Assembly: GCA_019637175.1 (NCBI GenBank)
Contig: JAHBWD010000001.1
Span: forward strand, 310,001-374,000
DNA length: 64,000 nucleotides
Source: Labilithrix sp.
Lineage (GTDB): Bacteria; Myxococcota_A; Polyangia; Polyangiales; Polyangiaceae
Reading direction: 5' to 3'
Part shown: positions 38,595 through 46,966 of the stretch, in pieces
How the letters are laid out: each line of letters starts with the position of its first letter
Numbering within the stretch: the stretch's first letter is position 1
Notes under the pieces: model-generated
The model's database searches: none
What the model saw: the letters and a program-made list of their open reading frames with translations, nothing else
What the model was told of the DNA's origin: nothing
Position numbers and translations under genes: made by a program

Positions 38595-40400
38595 ATGGAC
38601 CGCGCGCGCGTCTGGCCCGACTTCCGCCGAGAGCACGTCCTCTACGAGGACGACGACGTCATCGCCGTGCACAAGCCTTCGGGCGTGCCGAGCCAGGCCG
38701 CCGACGTCGATCGCGACGATCTGGTCGCGCGGCTGCGGTCGTTCCTCGCGGCGCGAGACGCGCGAGCCGAGCCCTACCTCGGCGTCCACCAGCGGCTCGA
38801 TCGCGACACGAGCGGCGTCGTCGTGTTCACCAAGCGGCCCGACGTCAACGCCGCGCTCGCGCGGCAGTTCGAGGGCCGCACGGTGCAGAAGCGCTACGTC
38901 GCCGCGGTGAGCGGGTGGGCGCACGGCGCGCGCGAGGTGAAGCTCGACGACGTGCTCGCGAAGGCCGAAGGCGGTCGCATGATCGTCGTCGAGCGGAGTC
39001 CGCGAGGATCGCGGGGGCCGGCGGGGCAGCGCGCGGTGACGTTCGTGAAGGCGCGCGCGCGAAACGACGGACGAGCGCTGCTCGATCTGCGGCTCGAGAC
39101 CGGCCGCACGCACCAGGCCCGCGTCCAGCTCGCGCACGCGCGCGCGCCGATCGCGGGCGATCCGCTCTACGGCCACGCGCGCGCGCCGCGGCTCTTGCTC
39201 CACGCGGCGTCGATCGAGCTCGAACACCCGCGCACGCGGAAGCGGCTCGTCGTGCGCGATCCGGTGCCCGCCGAGATGGAGCGATGGCTCGCGCGCGGCG
39301 ATCTCGGCGCGAGCGTGTTCGACGACGAGGGCGCGCTCGGCGACGCGATCGCGCTCGCCGTCGAGCGGCGCTGGGCGCTCGGCCGGAGCGCGCGCACCAC
39401 CGCGTTCCGCCTCGTGAACGAGGAGGGCGACGGCCTCCCCGGCCTCGCGGTCGACGTCTACGGCGATCACCTCGTGGCGCAGCTCTACGTCAGCGAGGGC
39501 GGGCTCTGGGACGACGTCGCGCGCCGCGATCGCGTCCTCGATCGCCTCCACGCGCTCGGCTTCGCCGGGATCTACCTGAAGCTCCGCCCCAAGCAGGCCA
39601 ACGTGCTCGTCGATACGCGCCGCGACGATCTCGCGCCCGCGCTCCCCGTGAGGGGCAACGCCGCCCCGCACGAGATCGAGATCCGCGAGGAGGGAATGCC
39701 CTTCCTCGTGCGCCTCGGCGACGGGCTCTCGACCGGGCTCTTCCTCGATCAGCGGAAGAACCGCGCCTACGTTCGCGACCACGCGCGGGGTGCGCGCGTC
39801 TTGAACCTCTTCTCCTACACGTGCGGCTTCAGCGTCGCGGCGGCGCTCGGCGGCGCGAGCCACACGACGAGCGTCGACGCGTCGATGGCGGCCCTCGAGC
39901 GCGGGCGCGTGGGCTTCGAGGCCGCCGGGATCGCGCTCGAAGGCGGCGCGCACGCCTTCGCCGCCGAAGACGTCTTCTCCTGGCTCGCGCGCGCCGCCAA
40001 GCGGCCCGAGCGCTACGATCTCGTCGTCCTCGATCCGCCCAGCTACTCGTCGACCAAGAAGCGCCGTTTCGTCGTCGGCGACGACTACGACGAGCTCGTC
40101 GCCCTCGTCGCCGCGGTGCTCGCCCCGGGCGGGCGGGTGCTCGCGTGCGCCAATCATCGCGGCCTCGCGCGCGCGCGGCTCCGGCGGCTCGTCGCCGAGG
40201 GCATGAAGCGCGACGGGCGCGCGCTCGCGCAGCTCAAGGATCTCCCCGACGGAGCCGACTACCCCGCACCTGCGGGCTGCGAGCCGCACATGAAGAGCGT
40301 GCTCGCGAGCCTCGATCGAGGTTGCGTGGAGGAGCGAGCGCCGCTACGTAGCCCGGCCGATGACCGCGGTGGCCGAGACCGGAGAAAGCGCGCGCGATGA
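38595..40400 (+). CDS. Fused RluA pseudouridine synthase and RlmI/RlmK-type methyltransferase
   Basis: 601 residues in one frame. Residues about 1-225 are an RluA-type pseudouridine synthase: VLYEDDDVIAVHKPSGVPSQ, the catalytic Asp in HQRLDRDTSGVVVFTK and TGRTHQARVQLAHARAPIAG. Residues about 255-575 are a class I SAM methyltransferase of the YccW/RlmI-RlmK type: FRLVNEEGDGLPGLAVDVYG, GLFLDQRKNRAYVRD, VLNLFSYTCGFSVAAALGG, VLDPPSYSSTKKRRF and VLACANHRGLARARLRR. The PUA domain of RlmI is absent; the synthase takes its place. Two rRNA modifications by one protein are implied. The end overlaps the UbiA gene by 41 bases. Confidence 0.92.
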   Translation: MDRARVWPDFRREHVLYEDDDVIAVHKPSGVPSQAADVDRDDLVARLRSFLAARDARAEPYLGVHQRLDRDTSGVVVFTKRPDVNAALARQFEGRTVQKRYVAAVSGWAHGAREVKLDDVLAKAEGGRMIVVERSPRGSRGPAGQRAVTFVKARARNDGRALLDLRLETGRTHQARVQLAHARAPIAGDPLYGHARAPRLLLHAASIELEHPRTRKRLVVRDPVPAEMERWLARGDLGASVFDDEGALGDAIALAVERRWALGRSARTTAFRLVNEEGDGLPGLAVDVYGDHLVAQLYVSEGGLWDDVARRDRVLDRLHALGFAGIYLKLRPKQANVLVDTRRDDLAPALPVRGNAAPHEIEIREEGMPFLVRLGDGLSTGLFLDQRKNRAYVRDHARGARVLNLFSYTCGFSVAAALGGASHTTSVDASMAALERGRVGFEAAGIALEGGAHAFAAEDVFSWLARAAKRPERYDLVVLDPPSYSSTKKRRFVVGDDYDELVALVAAVLAPGGRVLACANHRGLARARLRRLVAEGMKRDGRALAQLKDLPDGADYPAPAGCEPHMKSVLASLDRGCVEERAPLRSPADDRGGRDRRKRAR

Positions 40401-41277
40401 TCGCTCGGCGCTGGCGCTCTTCGCGTCGGTGAGCCGCCTCCACATCGTGGCGATCGGCGCGCTCGGCGCGCTCACCTTCGCGTGGGTGTTCTTCGGCGAG
40501 CGAAGCTTCCTCGCGGGCGGCGTCGCCGCGCTCGATTGGTTCCTCGTGAACCTGCTGAACCGCGTCGTCGACATCCCCGAGGATCGCGCGAACCGCATCG
40601 TCGGGACCGACTTCGTCGCGAAGAACCGGCGGTCGCTCGTCGCTTTCGGCTTTGGTCTGCTCGCGTCGAGCCTCGCGATCGTTCACCTGATCGCGCCGGC
40701 GCTCACGCCGTTTCGCGTCGGGTTCCACGCGCTGGGGCTCGCGTACAACTGGCCTCTCCTGCCGGGGCGGCGCCGCATCAAGCAGCTCTACTTCTGGAAG
40801 AACACCGCGTCGGCGTGCGGCTTCGTCCTCACCGTCTTCGCGTATCCGCTCGCCATAGGCGCGAGCGCGGGGATGACGCCGCGCCTCGCCACCGCCGGCA
40901 TCGTCCTCACGTGCGCGTTCTTCGTGCTCTTCGAGCTGAGCTACGAGGTCCTCTACGATCTGCGCGACGCTCCGGGCGACCGCGCCGCCGGCGTCGCGAC
41001 GTACCCGGTCGTCCACGGCGAGCGCGCGGCGATGCGGATCGTCGACGGGCTCGTCGCCGCCTCGTGCGCGTGCGCGCTCGTCGGGTTCGCGATCGGCGCC
41101 GTGCCGTGGCGCGTCGTCGTGATGATCGCCGCGCCCGTCGTGCAGATCGTCTACTACAAGCGCGTCGCGCGCCGCCGCGGGCTCGACGCGCGCGACTGCA
41201 TCCGCCTCACGTGGATCGGGACGGCGATGCTCGCCGCGTACAACCTCTGGATCTGGGCGGGCTTGCCGGGCGTGTGA
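40360..41277 (+). CDS. UbiA-family prenyltransferase
   Basis: 305 residues, eight or nine helices. UbiA enzymes attach isoprenoid chains to acceptors within the membrane. Both aspartate-rich motifs that hold Mg-diphosphate are visible: NLLNRVVDIPEDRAN and DLRDAPGDR. The CruF-like gene follows with a TGATG overlap. UbiA-type lycopene elongases and CruF hydratases sit together in bacterioruberin pathways, so a carotenoid or related isoprenoid product is a fair guess. Quinone or chlorophyll-type prenylation cannot be excluded. It starts inside the preceding fusion gene. Confidence 0.88.
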   Translation: MTAVAETGESARDDRSALALFASVSRLHIVAIGALGALTFAWVFFGERSFLAGGVAALDWFLVNLLNRVVDIPEDRANRIVGTDFVAKNRRSLVAFGFGLLASSLAIVHLIAPALTPFRVGFHALGLAYNWPLLPGRRRIKQLYFWKNTASACGFVLTVFAYPLAIGASAGMTPRLATAGIVLTCAFFVLFELSYEVLYDLRDAPGDRAAGVATYPVVHGERAAMRIVDGLVAASCACALVGFAIGAVPWRVVVMIAAPVVQIVYYKRVARRRGLDARDCIRLTWIGTAMLAAYNLWIWAGLPGV

Positions 41278-42164
41278 TGATCGGCCTCGAGCTCGTCTGC
41301 CTCGCGATCGTGTCGAGCTACGTCGCGTTTCGCATGTGGCGCGCGCGATCGCGTCGCGAGCGCGCCGAGATCGCGTCGCAGCTCGCGGCGCTCGCGGTCG
41401 CGGGCTTCGTCGGCGAAGACACGCTCATCCGCGCTCACGGCTATTACGCGTACGCGACGGGGTGGAGCGTCCGGCTCGATCGGGTGCCCGTCGTGATCGT
41501 GCTCGTGTGGCCGATCGTCATCCACTCGGCGTGGTCGATCGCGCGCATCGTCGAACGAGGCCGAGGCGCGACGCGCATCGCCACCGTCGCCGCGCTCGTC
41601 GTCCTCGCCGACGCGTCGCTCATCGAGCCCATCGCCGTGCGCGCGGGCCTCTGGCGCTGGACGGAGCCGGGGCTCTTCGGCGTACCGCTCGTCGGCGTCG
41701 CGGGCTGGGCCTTCTTCGCGTGGGCGGCGGTGAACGTCCTCGAGCGCGGCCGCGTGTGGGCCGTGTGCGTGCTCGCGCCGCTCGCCACGCACGCGATGAT
41801 CCTCGGCGCGTGGTGGGGCGCGTTCCGCTGGACGCAGGGCGAGATCGCCGCGCCGCCCGCGACCGTGCTCGCGTGGGGCGTCAGCCTCGCGCTGTCGCTC
41901 CGCGTCGCGCGCGCGCGCGGCCCAGGCTTTCCGCGGAGCGAGCTCTTCGCGCGGCTGCCGGGCGCGGCGTTCTTCTTCGTCCTCCTCGCGCTCACCGGCG
42001 CGCCGCGCGATTTCGCCGCGCCCGACGAGCGACCGTACGTCGCGCCGCCCGATCTGCTCTTCACGCTCGTCGCCTACGCCCTCGCGTTCGCCCCGCCGTA
42101 CCTCGTGGCGCTGGCCGTGGGGTCGACGCAAGGGCTCGAAACTACGCGACCTTCCGGTCGCTGA
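41277..42164 (+). CDS. CruF-like carotenoid biosynthesis membrane protein
   Basis: 295 residues with six to eight helices. Features shared with the carotenoid 1,2-hydratase CruF/DUF422 family: GFVGEDTLIRAHGYYAYATG, DASLIEPIAVRAGLWRWTEP and FGVPLVGVAGWAFFAW. CruF proteins add water to a carotene end group or act on bisanhydrobacterioruberin. The match is by pattern and not certain; the family also holds uncharacterised membrane proteins. The start shares one base with the UbiA stop, so the two proteins are made together. Confidence 0.7.
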   Translation: MIGLELVCLAIVSSYVAFRMWRARSRRERAEIASQLAALAVAGFVGEDTLIRAHGYYAYATGWSVRLDRVPVVIVLVWPIVIHSAWSIARIVERGRGATRIATVAALVVLADASLIEPIAVRAGLWRWTEPGLFGVPLVGVAGWAFFAWAAVNVLERGRVWAVCVLAPLATHAMILGAWWGAFRWTQGEIAAPPATVLAWGVSLALSLRVARARGPGFPRSELFARLPGAAFFFVLLALTGAPRDFAAPDERPYVAPPDLLFTLVAYALAFAPPYLVALAVGSTQGLETTRPSGR

Positions 42165-42232
42165 CGATCGCGTGCTCAGCCGTGTGTAAGGGCGCGCCGC
42201 GCCGCCCGTTCGAACCGGACATGGAGGGCGCG

Positions 42233-43204
42233 ATGCTCGGGAAGAAGCTCTGGATGTTCGTTTGCTTGGTGCTGTTCCTCGCTGGCTGCGCGGGAGGCGC
42301 CGGGGCACCGAAGGGCGCCGCGTCGCCGGACAGCGCGGCGCCGTACGCGGCTCAGGGCGGCTACCAGGCGGGCTACGGTCAGCCCTCCGAGAGCCCCGTC
42401 CACGCCGAGGCGCAGTCCGCGAGCGCGCCTCCTCCGCCCGCGCCCGGCGCGCTCGGCGGCAGTCCCGCCAAGAGCGCCGACTCCGGCGGTCGCTCGCGCC
42501 CCGCGGCGGAGCCGTCGTCGCCGCGCGGCGAGGCGTCGCCGGCGCCTTCGCAGCGCCCCGGCCTCGGCACCGAGTTCGGCGAGGCGCGCGTCTCGCGCGT
42601 CCACGACGTCACGTTCGTGCGCGACTCGAGCCGCCCGTTCGCGGTCGCGTCGTTCAACTACAACGACCGCAGGGGCGTCGACGCGCTCGCCTCGATGGCG
42701 TCGCGCCGCGACGGCGGCCGCAGCATCGGCGCCGGCGGCGGCGCCGTGACCATCTCGATCCGCGACGCCAACGGCGATCCGCTCGAGGCGGTCCACGTCG
42801 GCGACCGCACCTTCGTCGTCGGCCAGGCCGGCCAGCGCTACACCATCGTGCTCCAGAACCACACGAGCCATCGCTTCGAAGCGGTCGGCACCGTCGACGG
42901 CCTCGACGTGATCAACGGCAAGCCGGGCACGTTCGACAACCGCGGCTACGTGCTCATGCCCTTCGCGACCCTCGAGATCGAAGGCTTCCGCACGAGCACC
43001 ACGAACGTCGCGGCGTTCCGCTTCGCCGCCGTCGCCGACTCCTACGCGGCGCAGACGGGCAACGCGCGCAACGTCGGCGTCATCGGCCTCGCGTTCTTCA
43101 GCGAGCGCGGCGACCCGTTCATCCCCGAGAGCGAGACGCGCATGCGCGACACGGCGAGCCCGTTCCCGGCCGATCCGCGCTTCGCGCAGCCCCCGCGCCG
43201 CTGA
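42233..43204 (+). CDS. Lipoprotein with Pro/Ser-rich linker and C-terminal beta domain
   Basis: 323 residues. ATG 42233 is favoured over the in-frame ATG 42221 because GGAGG (42223-42227) sits 5 bases before it. The signal peptide ends in LFLAGC, a lipobox. Residues 25-115 are low complexity (Pro, Ala, Ser, Gly). The C-terminal domain has strands around VTFVRDSSRPFAVASFNYND, DGLDVINGKPGTFDNRGYVL and LEIEGFRTSTTNVAAFRFAA, a jelly-roll-like pattern that looks conserved. I cannot name the family. It is not clearly tied to the UbiA pair. Confidence 0.78.
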   Translation: MLGKKLWMFVCLVLFLAGCAGGAGAPKGAASPDSAAPYAAQGGYQAGYGQPSESPVHAEAQSASAPPPPAPGALGGSPAKSADSGGRSRPAAEPSSPRGEASPAPSQRPGLGTEFGEARVSRVHDVTFVRDSSRPFAVASFNYNDRRGVDALASMASRRDGGRSIGAGGGAVTISIRDANGDPLEAVHVGDRTFVVGQAGQRYTIVLQNHTSHRFEAVGTVDGLDVINGKPGTFDNRGYVLMPFATLEIEGFRTSTTNVAAFRFAAVADSYAAQTGNARNVGVIGLAFFSERGDPFIPESETRMRDTASPFPADPRFAQPPRR

Positions 43205-43244
43205 ATGACCGAGCATGATTGGGAATCATGCTCGGCCCATTCAG
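43201..43244. terminator. Strong two-part hairpin at the lipoprotein gene end
   Basis: The inner stem is a perfect 12-bp match, CCGAGCATGATT (43209-43220) with AATCATGCTCGG (43224-43235), around a GGG loop. The outer arms CTGAATG (43201-43207) and CATTCAG (43238-43244) add seven pairs. It covers the stop codon and lies between converging genes. It probably ends transcription from both directions despite lacking a T run. Confidence 0.65.
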
Positions 43245-43279
43245 CCCCCTGTCATCACGGAGCGGCACGCGCCGCCCCG

Positions 43280-43305
43280 CCCCGAAAAAGCGTCGTTTTT
43301 CGGGG
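43280..43305. terminator. Second hairpin in the same convergent gap
   Basis: CCCCGAAAAA (43280-43289), six bases, TTTTTCGGGG (43296-43305): a perfect 10-bp stem reading the same from either strand. It lies 36 bases after the first hairpin and 78 bases before the permease stop, so it can serve the permease transcript arriving from the right. Confidence 0.6.
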
Positions 43306-43382
43306 GCCCCACCCCACGCGGCGCTCGCTTCGCTCGCTGAAATCTCGGTCGAGCTTCACCCACCCGGATGAGCGATCGAGTC

Positions 43383-44861
43383 TCACCGATCCTCGGATCC
43401 GCCTTCTTCGAGGGCCGCGAGCTTGACTCGTGGGCCCTCGAAGCGTTTTCGAACGAACGCGACGTACAGGAGCGCGAGGATCGCGAGCGCGACGGCGAGC
43501 ATCGTCGCCGGGAGCTGGTTGGGCGGCAGGCTGCACACGACGAGCACGACGGCGGCCCACGCGACGGCGGCCCACGCGATCGCGACGCCGAAGCCTCTCA
43601 GGTGAAAAGGCCCCATCTTCGTCCACGCGCCGCGGTGGCGCGCGAGGGCGCCGAGCAGGATGGGCAGCGCGTAGCTCACGTAGAGGCCCATCGTCGCCAT
43701 CTTGGCCATCGCGTCGAAGAGCGCGCCTGCGAACGGCGCCGTCCCCAGGACGAGCAGCATCGGACCGACGGTGACGACGGCGATCGCGACCGAGGGCGTG
43801 CGCGTGCGCGCGCCGACGCGGCTCAGCGCCGACGAGAACGGCAGGCCGCGATCGCGCGAGAACGCGTAGAGCGTGCGCGAGGCGCTGGTGACGCTCGAGA
43901 GCCCGCAGAACCACATCGCCGCGATCGCGAGGCCCATCGCGCCCCGGCCGAAGCCGCTGCCGAGCGCGCCCTGCATCACGACCAGCGCCGCGTGCCGGTC
44001 GCCGGCGATCGCGGGCAGATCGCGGATGGCGAGCGTGATGCTCGCGAGCAAGAGGTAGCCCGCGACCGCGCTGACGGCGACGCTCATGAGGATGCCCCAC
44101 GGCGTTCGCCGCGCCGGATCGTGCGTCTCCTCGGCGAGGTGCGCCGAGGCGTCGTAGCCGGTGAAGGTGAACATGCTGAGGACGAGGCCGTTGAAGAGGC
44201 CGAGCGTCGTGTTCCCGTCGGTGCGCGTGGTGAAGCTCGTGTGCGCGAGGAACGAGATCGGCTGCGCGCGACCGAGCGCGAGGAGGAGCCCCACGATGAC
44301 GACGACGCCGATCACGTGCACGGTCGCGCTGAAGTCGTTGAGCCACGCGACGAGGCGAACGCTGAACGCGTTGACGAGCGCGTGGCTCGCGAGGATCGCG
44401 GCGAGCAGGGCGAACGCCGCGCGCGAGGGGAGGCCGAGCGTCGCCGCGAGCTCGCTCGCGCACCCGAAGTCGATCGCCGCGACGACGGCGATCTGACCGA
44501 CGAGGTTCATCGCGGCAGTGATCCATCCCCAACCGGCGCTCCCGAGGAGCGCCGACCAGTGATAGAGCGCGCCGGCCGTGGGGAACGCGCTCGCGAGCTC
44601 GGCCATCGCGAGCGCGACGAGCAGCGTGCCCGCGCTCACGAGAGGCCAGCCGAGGCCCAGCGCCGCGGGACCGCCCGGTCCGATCGCGTCGGAATACGCG
44701 GTGATGCAGCCCGTGAGGACGCTGATGATCGAGAAGCTGACCGCGAAGCTCGAGAAGCCGCTCATGCGGCGGAGCAGCTCCTGCGCATAGCCGAGCCGCC
44801 CGAGCGCGCCGGCGTCTCGGGCCTCGCCGCTGCCCTCCCGGACCGAGGGCTCGTCGTCCAT
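43383..44861 (-). CDS. Amino acid/polyamine permease (APC family)
   Basis: 492 residues, about twelve membrane helices. The first helix region MSGFSSFAVSFSIISVLTGC with AYSDAIGPGGP is the APC entry motif, typical of GABA/choline/amino acid permeases. Further markers are ALAMAELASAFPTAGALYHW, MFTFTGYDASAHLAEETHDP and TLYAFSRDRGLPFSSALSRV. It imports amino acids or amines with protons or by exchange; the substrate is open. It is monocistronic and faces the lipoprotein gene across a gap with two hairpins. Confidence 0.93.
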   Translation of the reverse strand: MDDEPSVREGSGEARDAGALGRLGYAQELLRRMSGFSSFAVSFSIISVLTGCITAYSDAIGPGGPAALGLGWPLVSAGTLLVALAMAELASAFPTAGALYHWSALLGSAGWGWITAAMNLVGQIAVVAAIDFGCASELAATLGLPSRAAFALLAAILASHALVNAFSVRLVAWLNDFSATVHVIGVVVIVGLLLALGRAQPISFLAHTSFTTRTDGNTTLGLFNGLVLSMFTFTGYDASAHLAEETHDPARRTPWGILMSVAVSAVAGYLLLASITLAIRDLPAIAGDRHAALVVMQGALGSGFGRGAMGLAIAAMWFCGLSSVTSASRTLYAFSRDRGLPFSSALSRVGARTRTPSVAIAVVTVGPMLLVLGTAPFAGALFDAMAKMATMGLYVSYALPILLGALARHRGAWTKMGPFHLRGFGVAIAWAAVAWAAVVLVVCSLPPNQLPATMLAVALAILALLYVAFVRKRFEGPRVKLAALEEGGSEDR

Positions 44862-44884
44862 GTCCCGAGGCTATACCAGCCGAC

Positions 44885-45454
44885 TTGACGCGCGGCCTGC
44901 GTTCGAGTCCCTTGTCACCGTTGGCCAAGGACGACGAGATCGTATTGCCGAAGAAGGGGAAGGCGAAGCCGTCCTCGAGCAAGACCGCCGTCTCTTCGCA
45001 GATGCGCAAGCTGATGCTGGTCAACCGCGCCGTGGGGATCGCCTTCGGCGGCTTCGTGACGCTCATCGGCGTCATGGCGCTGGTCGGGCTCGTCACCGAC
45101 AACGGGTGGGTGCGCTTGCTCGTCGGGCTCGTCGCCGTCATCGTGCTGCCTGCGTTCCTCGCCGATCGGGTCCTGCGCCGCACGGAGGGCAAGGGTGGCC
45201 TGGGGCTCATCGCCGACATGTTCGCGATCGTCCTGCTCGGCGTCGCGCTCATCCTCGTCGCCGCCGAGCCGGTCACGCGGAGCCTCTTTCGCCACGAGGG
45301 CGATCTCTACGCCCAGTCGGGCTCGACCTTCATGGCGCGCACCGCCTACTTCCTCGGGGGCGTGAGCCCGGTCTTTCCGTCCGAGAAGGCGGCGCCCGCC
45401 GGATCGGCGTCGGCTTCGGCCTCGGCCTCGGCCTCGTCGTCGGGAGGGAAGTGA
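44885..45454 (+). CDS. Small membrane protein with Ser-Ala repeat tail
   Basis: 189 residues from TTG 44885; TTG 44921 is an in-frame alternative. The N-terminus is Lys/Ser-rich, followed by three helices (AVGIAFGGFVTLIGVMALVG, WVRLLVGLVAVIVLPAFLAD, LIADMFAIVLLGVALILVAA). The C-terminal tail is a Ser-Ala repeat (SASASASASASSSGGK) encoded by a simple TCGGCC-type repeat. The stop overlaps the start of the next gene (TGATG). No family is recognised. Confidence 0.72.
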   Translation: MTRGLRSSPLSPLAKDDEIVLPKKGKAKPSSSKTAVSSQMRKLMLVNRAVGIAFGGFVTLIGVMALVGLVTDNGWVRLLVGLVAVIVLPAFLADRVLRRTEGKGGLGLIADMFAIVLLGVALILVAAEPVTRSLFRHEGDLYAQSGSTFMARTAYFLGGVSPVFPSEKAAPAGSASASASASASSSGGK

Positions 45455-46956
45455 TGCGCGGATACGCGACGTTCTTCCTCATCGCCGTGATGACGCTCGG
45501 GCTCGCGTTCCTGCTCGTCACGCGCTCGCGCACGCCCCACGACGCGCCGGCCGAGCGCCCGCCCGAGACGAGCGCCGACGCGGGCGACGCCGGCGCCGAC
45601 GCCGGTCCCGACGCCTCGGTCGCCGTCGCTTCGGCTTCGGCCTCGGCTTCGGCGAAGCCCGCGGAGCGTCCGATGCGCGTCGTCACGCTCGGCTGGGAGC
45701 TCGCCGCGCCGGCCGTCGCGCTCGCGGGCGACAAGCCTTCGAATGCGCTGATCGAGATCGCCCCCGAGACTGCGCTCGATGCGGTGGAAGCGCGGCTCGC
45801 GCGCGGCGGGAGCGACGCCGTCGGCGCCGACGTCGCGATCCTTCCGCTTCCTGCGTTCGTCGTCGCGTACGAGAAGCTTCGCGCGCTCGAGCCGCGCGCG
45901 TTCGCGGTCGTCGGCTTCTCGCGCGGCCGTGAAGAGCTCCACGCCGCGCCCGGCGCGCTGCTCAAGCCGCCGGCGGGCACCGACGAGGTGAAGCTCGTCG
46001 GGCTCGGCCCGTCGACGGCGTCCGACGCGACCGCGCGCGCGGGAGGCTCGGAGTCGGCCACCGTGCTCGGCTTCTTCGCGCTCGATCTGCTCGGCGTCCC
46101 GCCTGCGCGCGTGCGCCTCGTGGGGCCGGGCGCGCCCGAGGCGAAGGCAGCGCCGTTCGCGGCGATCGCTCGCGGCGCGTCCGACGATCGCAAGCTCGCG
46201 CTCTCGACCGCCGACGCGTCGAAGCTCGTGCCCATCGTCGCGGTCGCGCCGAAGAAGCTCCTCGACGAGAGCGAAGCGAAGATGAAGGAGCTCACGCGCT
46301 CGTGGCTCGACGGCATCGTGCGCGCGGGCAAAGACGCGTCGAACGTCTCGCGGCGCCTCGCGAACAAGGAGGCGGTTCCGCTCGCGGCCGGCGTGGGCGG
46401 GGCGCCCGAAGCGATCGCGCTCCTCGATCGCCTCGGTCAGATCGAGCCGGTCGCGCTCGCCGATCAGCGCGCGGTGATGGGGCCGGGGGCGACCTCGCCG
46501 GTCACGCTCGAGTCGCTCTCGCAGCGCACGTGGGGGCTCTCGCGCGCGGCGGGTCTCACGACGATCGCGGCGCCGGATCCGCTGCCGATCGACGCGCGCG
46601 TCGTGACGGCGATCGCGCCGGCGCCGGCGGTGCCGGAGAAGCCCGACGCCGGCGCCGACGCCGACGCGGGCGCGGCGACGTTCGGCGCGCCGCCCGCGGG
46701 CGCCGCGCCTCTCCTCGTGTACCGCGCCGTCGACGTCGGGGCCGACGCCGCGTCGGTCGCGGCGCAGATCGGCTTCCTCGCGAGCGTCTTCCCCCGCGCG
46801 GCCTTCCGCGTGAGCGCCAAGGGCGGCGAGAAGGCCGCGCGCGCGATCGCGACGGCGGCGAAGGAGAAGTTCGATCTTCCCGCGTCTCGCCTCGCGACCG
46901 TCGCCGCCGAGCCGGCGGGCGCGTTCGCGTCGGTCGAGATCCTCGCGCTGCCCTGA
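45454..46956 (+). CDS. Membrane-anchored periplasmic-binding-like protein
   Basis: 500 residues; GTG 45451 is an alternative start. One N-terminal helix (FFLIAVMTLGLAFLLVTR) is followed by an Asp/Ala/Pro/Ser-rich linker with another Ser-Ala run, then a soluble domain. The soluble part has the shape of solute-binding proteins of the NMT1/TauA type (SDAVGADVAILPLPAFVVAY, LLDESEAKMKELTRSWLDG), and the end (about residues 410-500) looks OmpA-like (VYRAVDVGADAASVAAQIGF, FPRAAFRVSAKGGEK). The function is not known. It is coupled to the preceding membrane protein. Confidence 0.75.
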   Translation: MRGYATFFLIAVMTLGLAFLLVTRSRTPHDAPAERPPETSADAGDAGADAGPDASVAVASASASASAKPAERPMRVVTLGWELAAPAVALAGDKPSNALIEIAPETALDAVEARLARGGSDAVGADVAILPLPAFVVAYEKLRALEPRAFAVVGFSRGREELHAAPGALLKPPAGTDEVKLVGLGPSTASDATARAGGSESATVLGFFALDLLGVPPARVRLVGPGAPEAKAAPFAAIARGASDDRKLALSTADASKLVPIVAVAPKKLLDESEAKMKELTRSWLDGIVRAGKDASNVSRRLANKEAVPLAAGVGGAPEAIALLDRLGQIEPVALADQRAVMGPGATSPVTLESLSQRTWGLSRAAGLTTIAAPDPLPIDARVVTAIAPAPAVPEKPDAGADADAGAATFGAPPAGAAPLLVYRAVDVGADAASVAAQIGFLASVFPRAAFRVSAKGGEKAARAIATAAKEKFDLPASRLATVAAEPAGAFASVEILALP

Positions 46957-46966
46957 TCGCCGCCGT

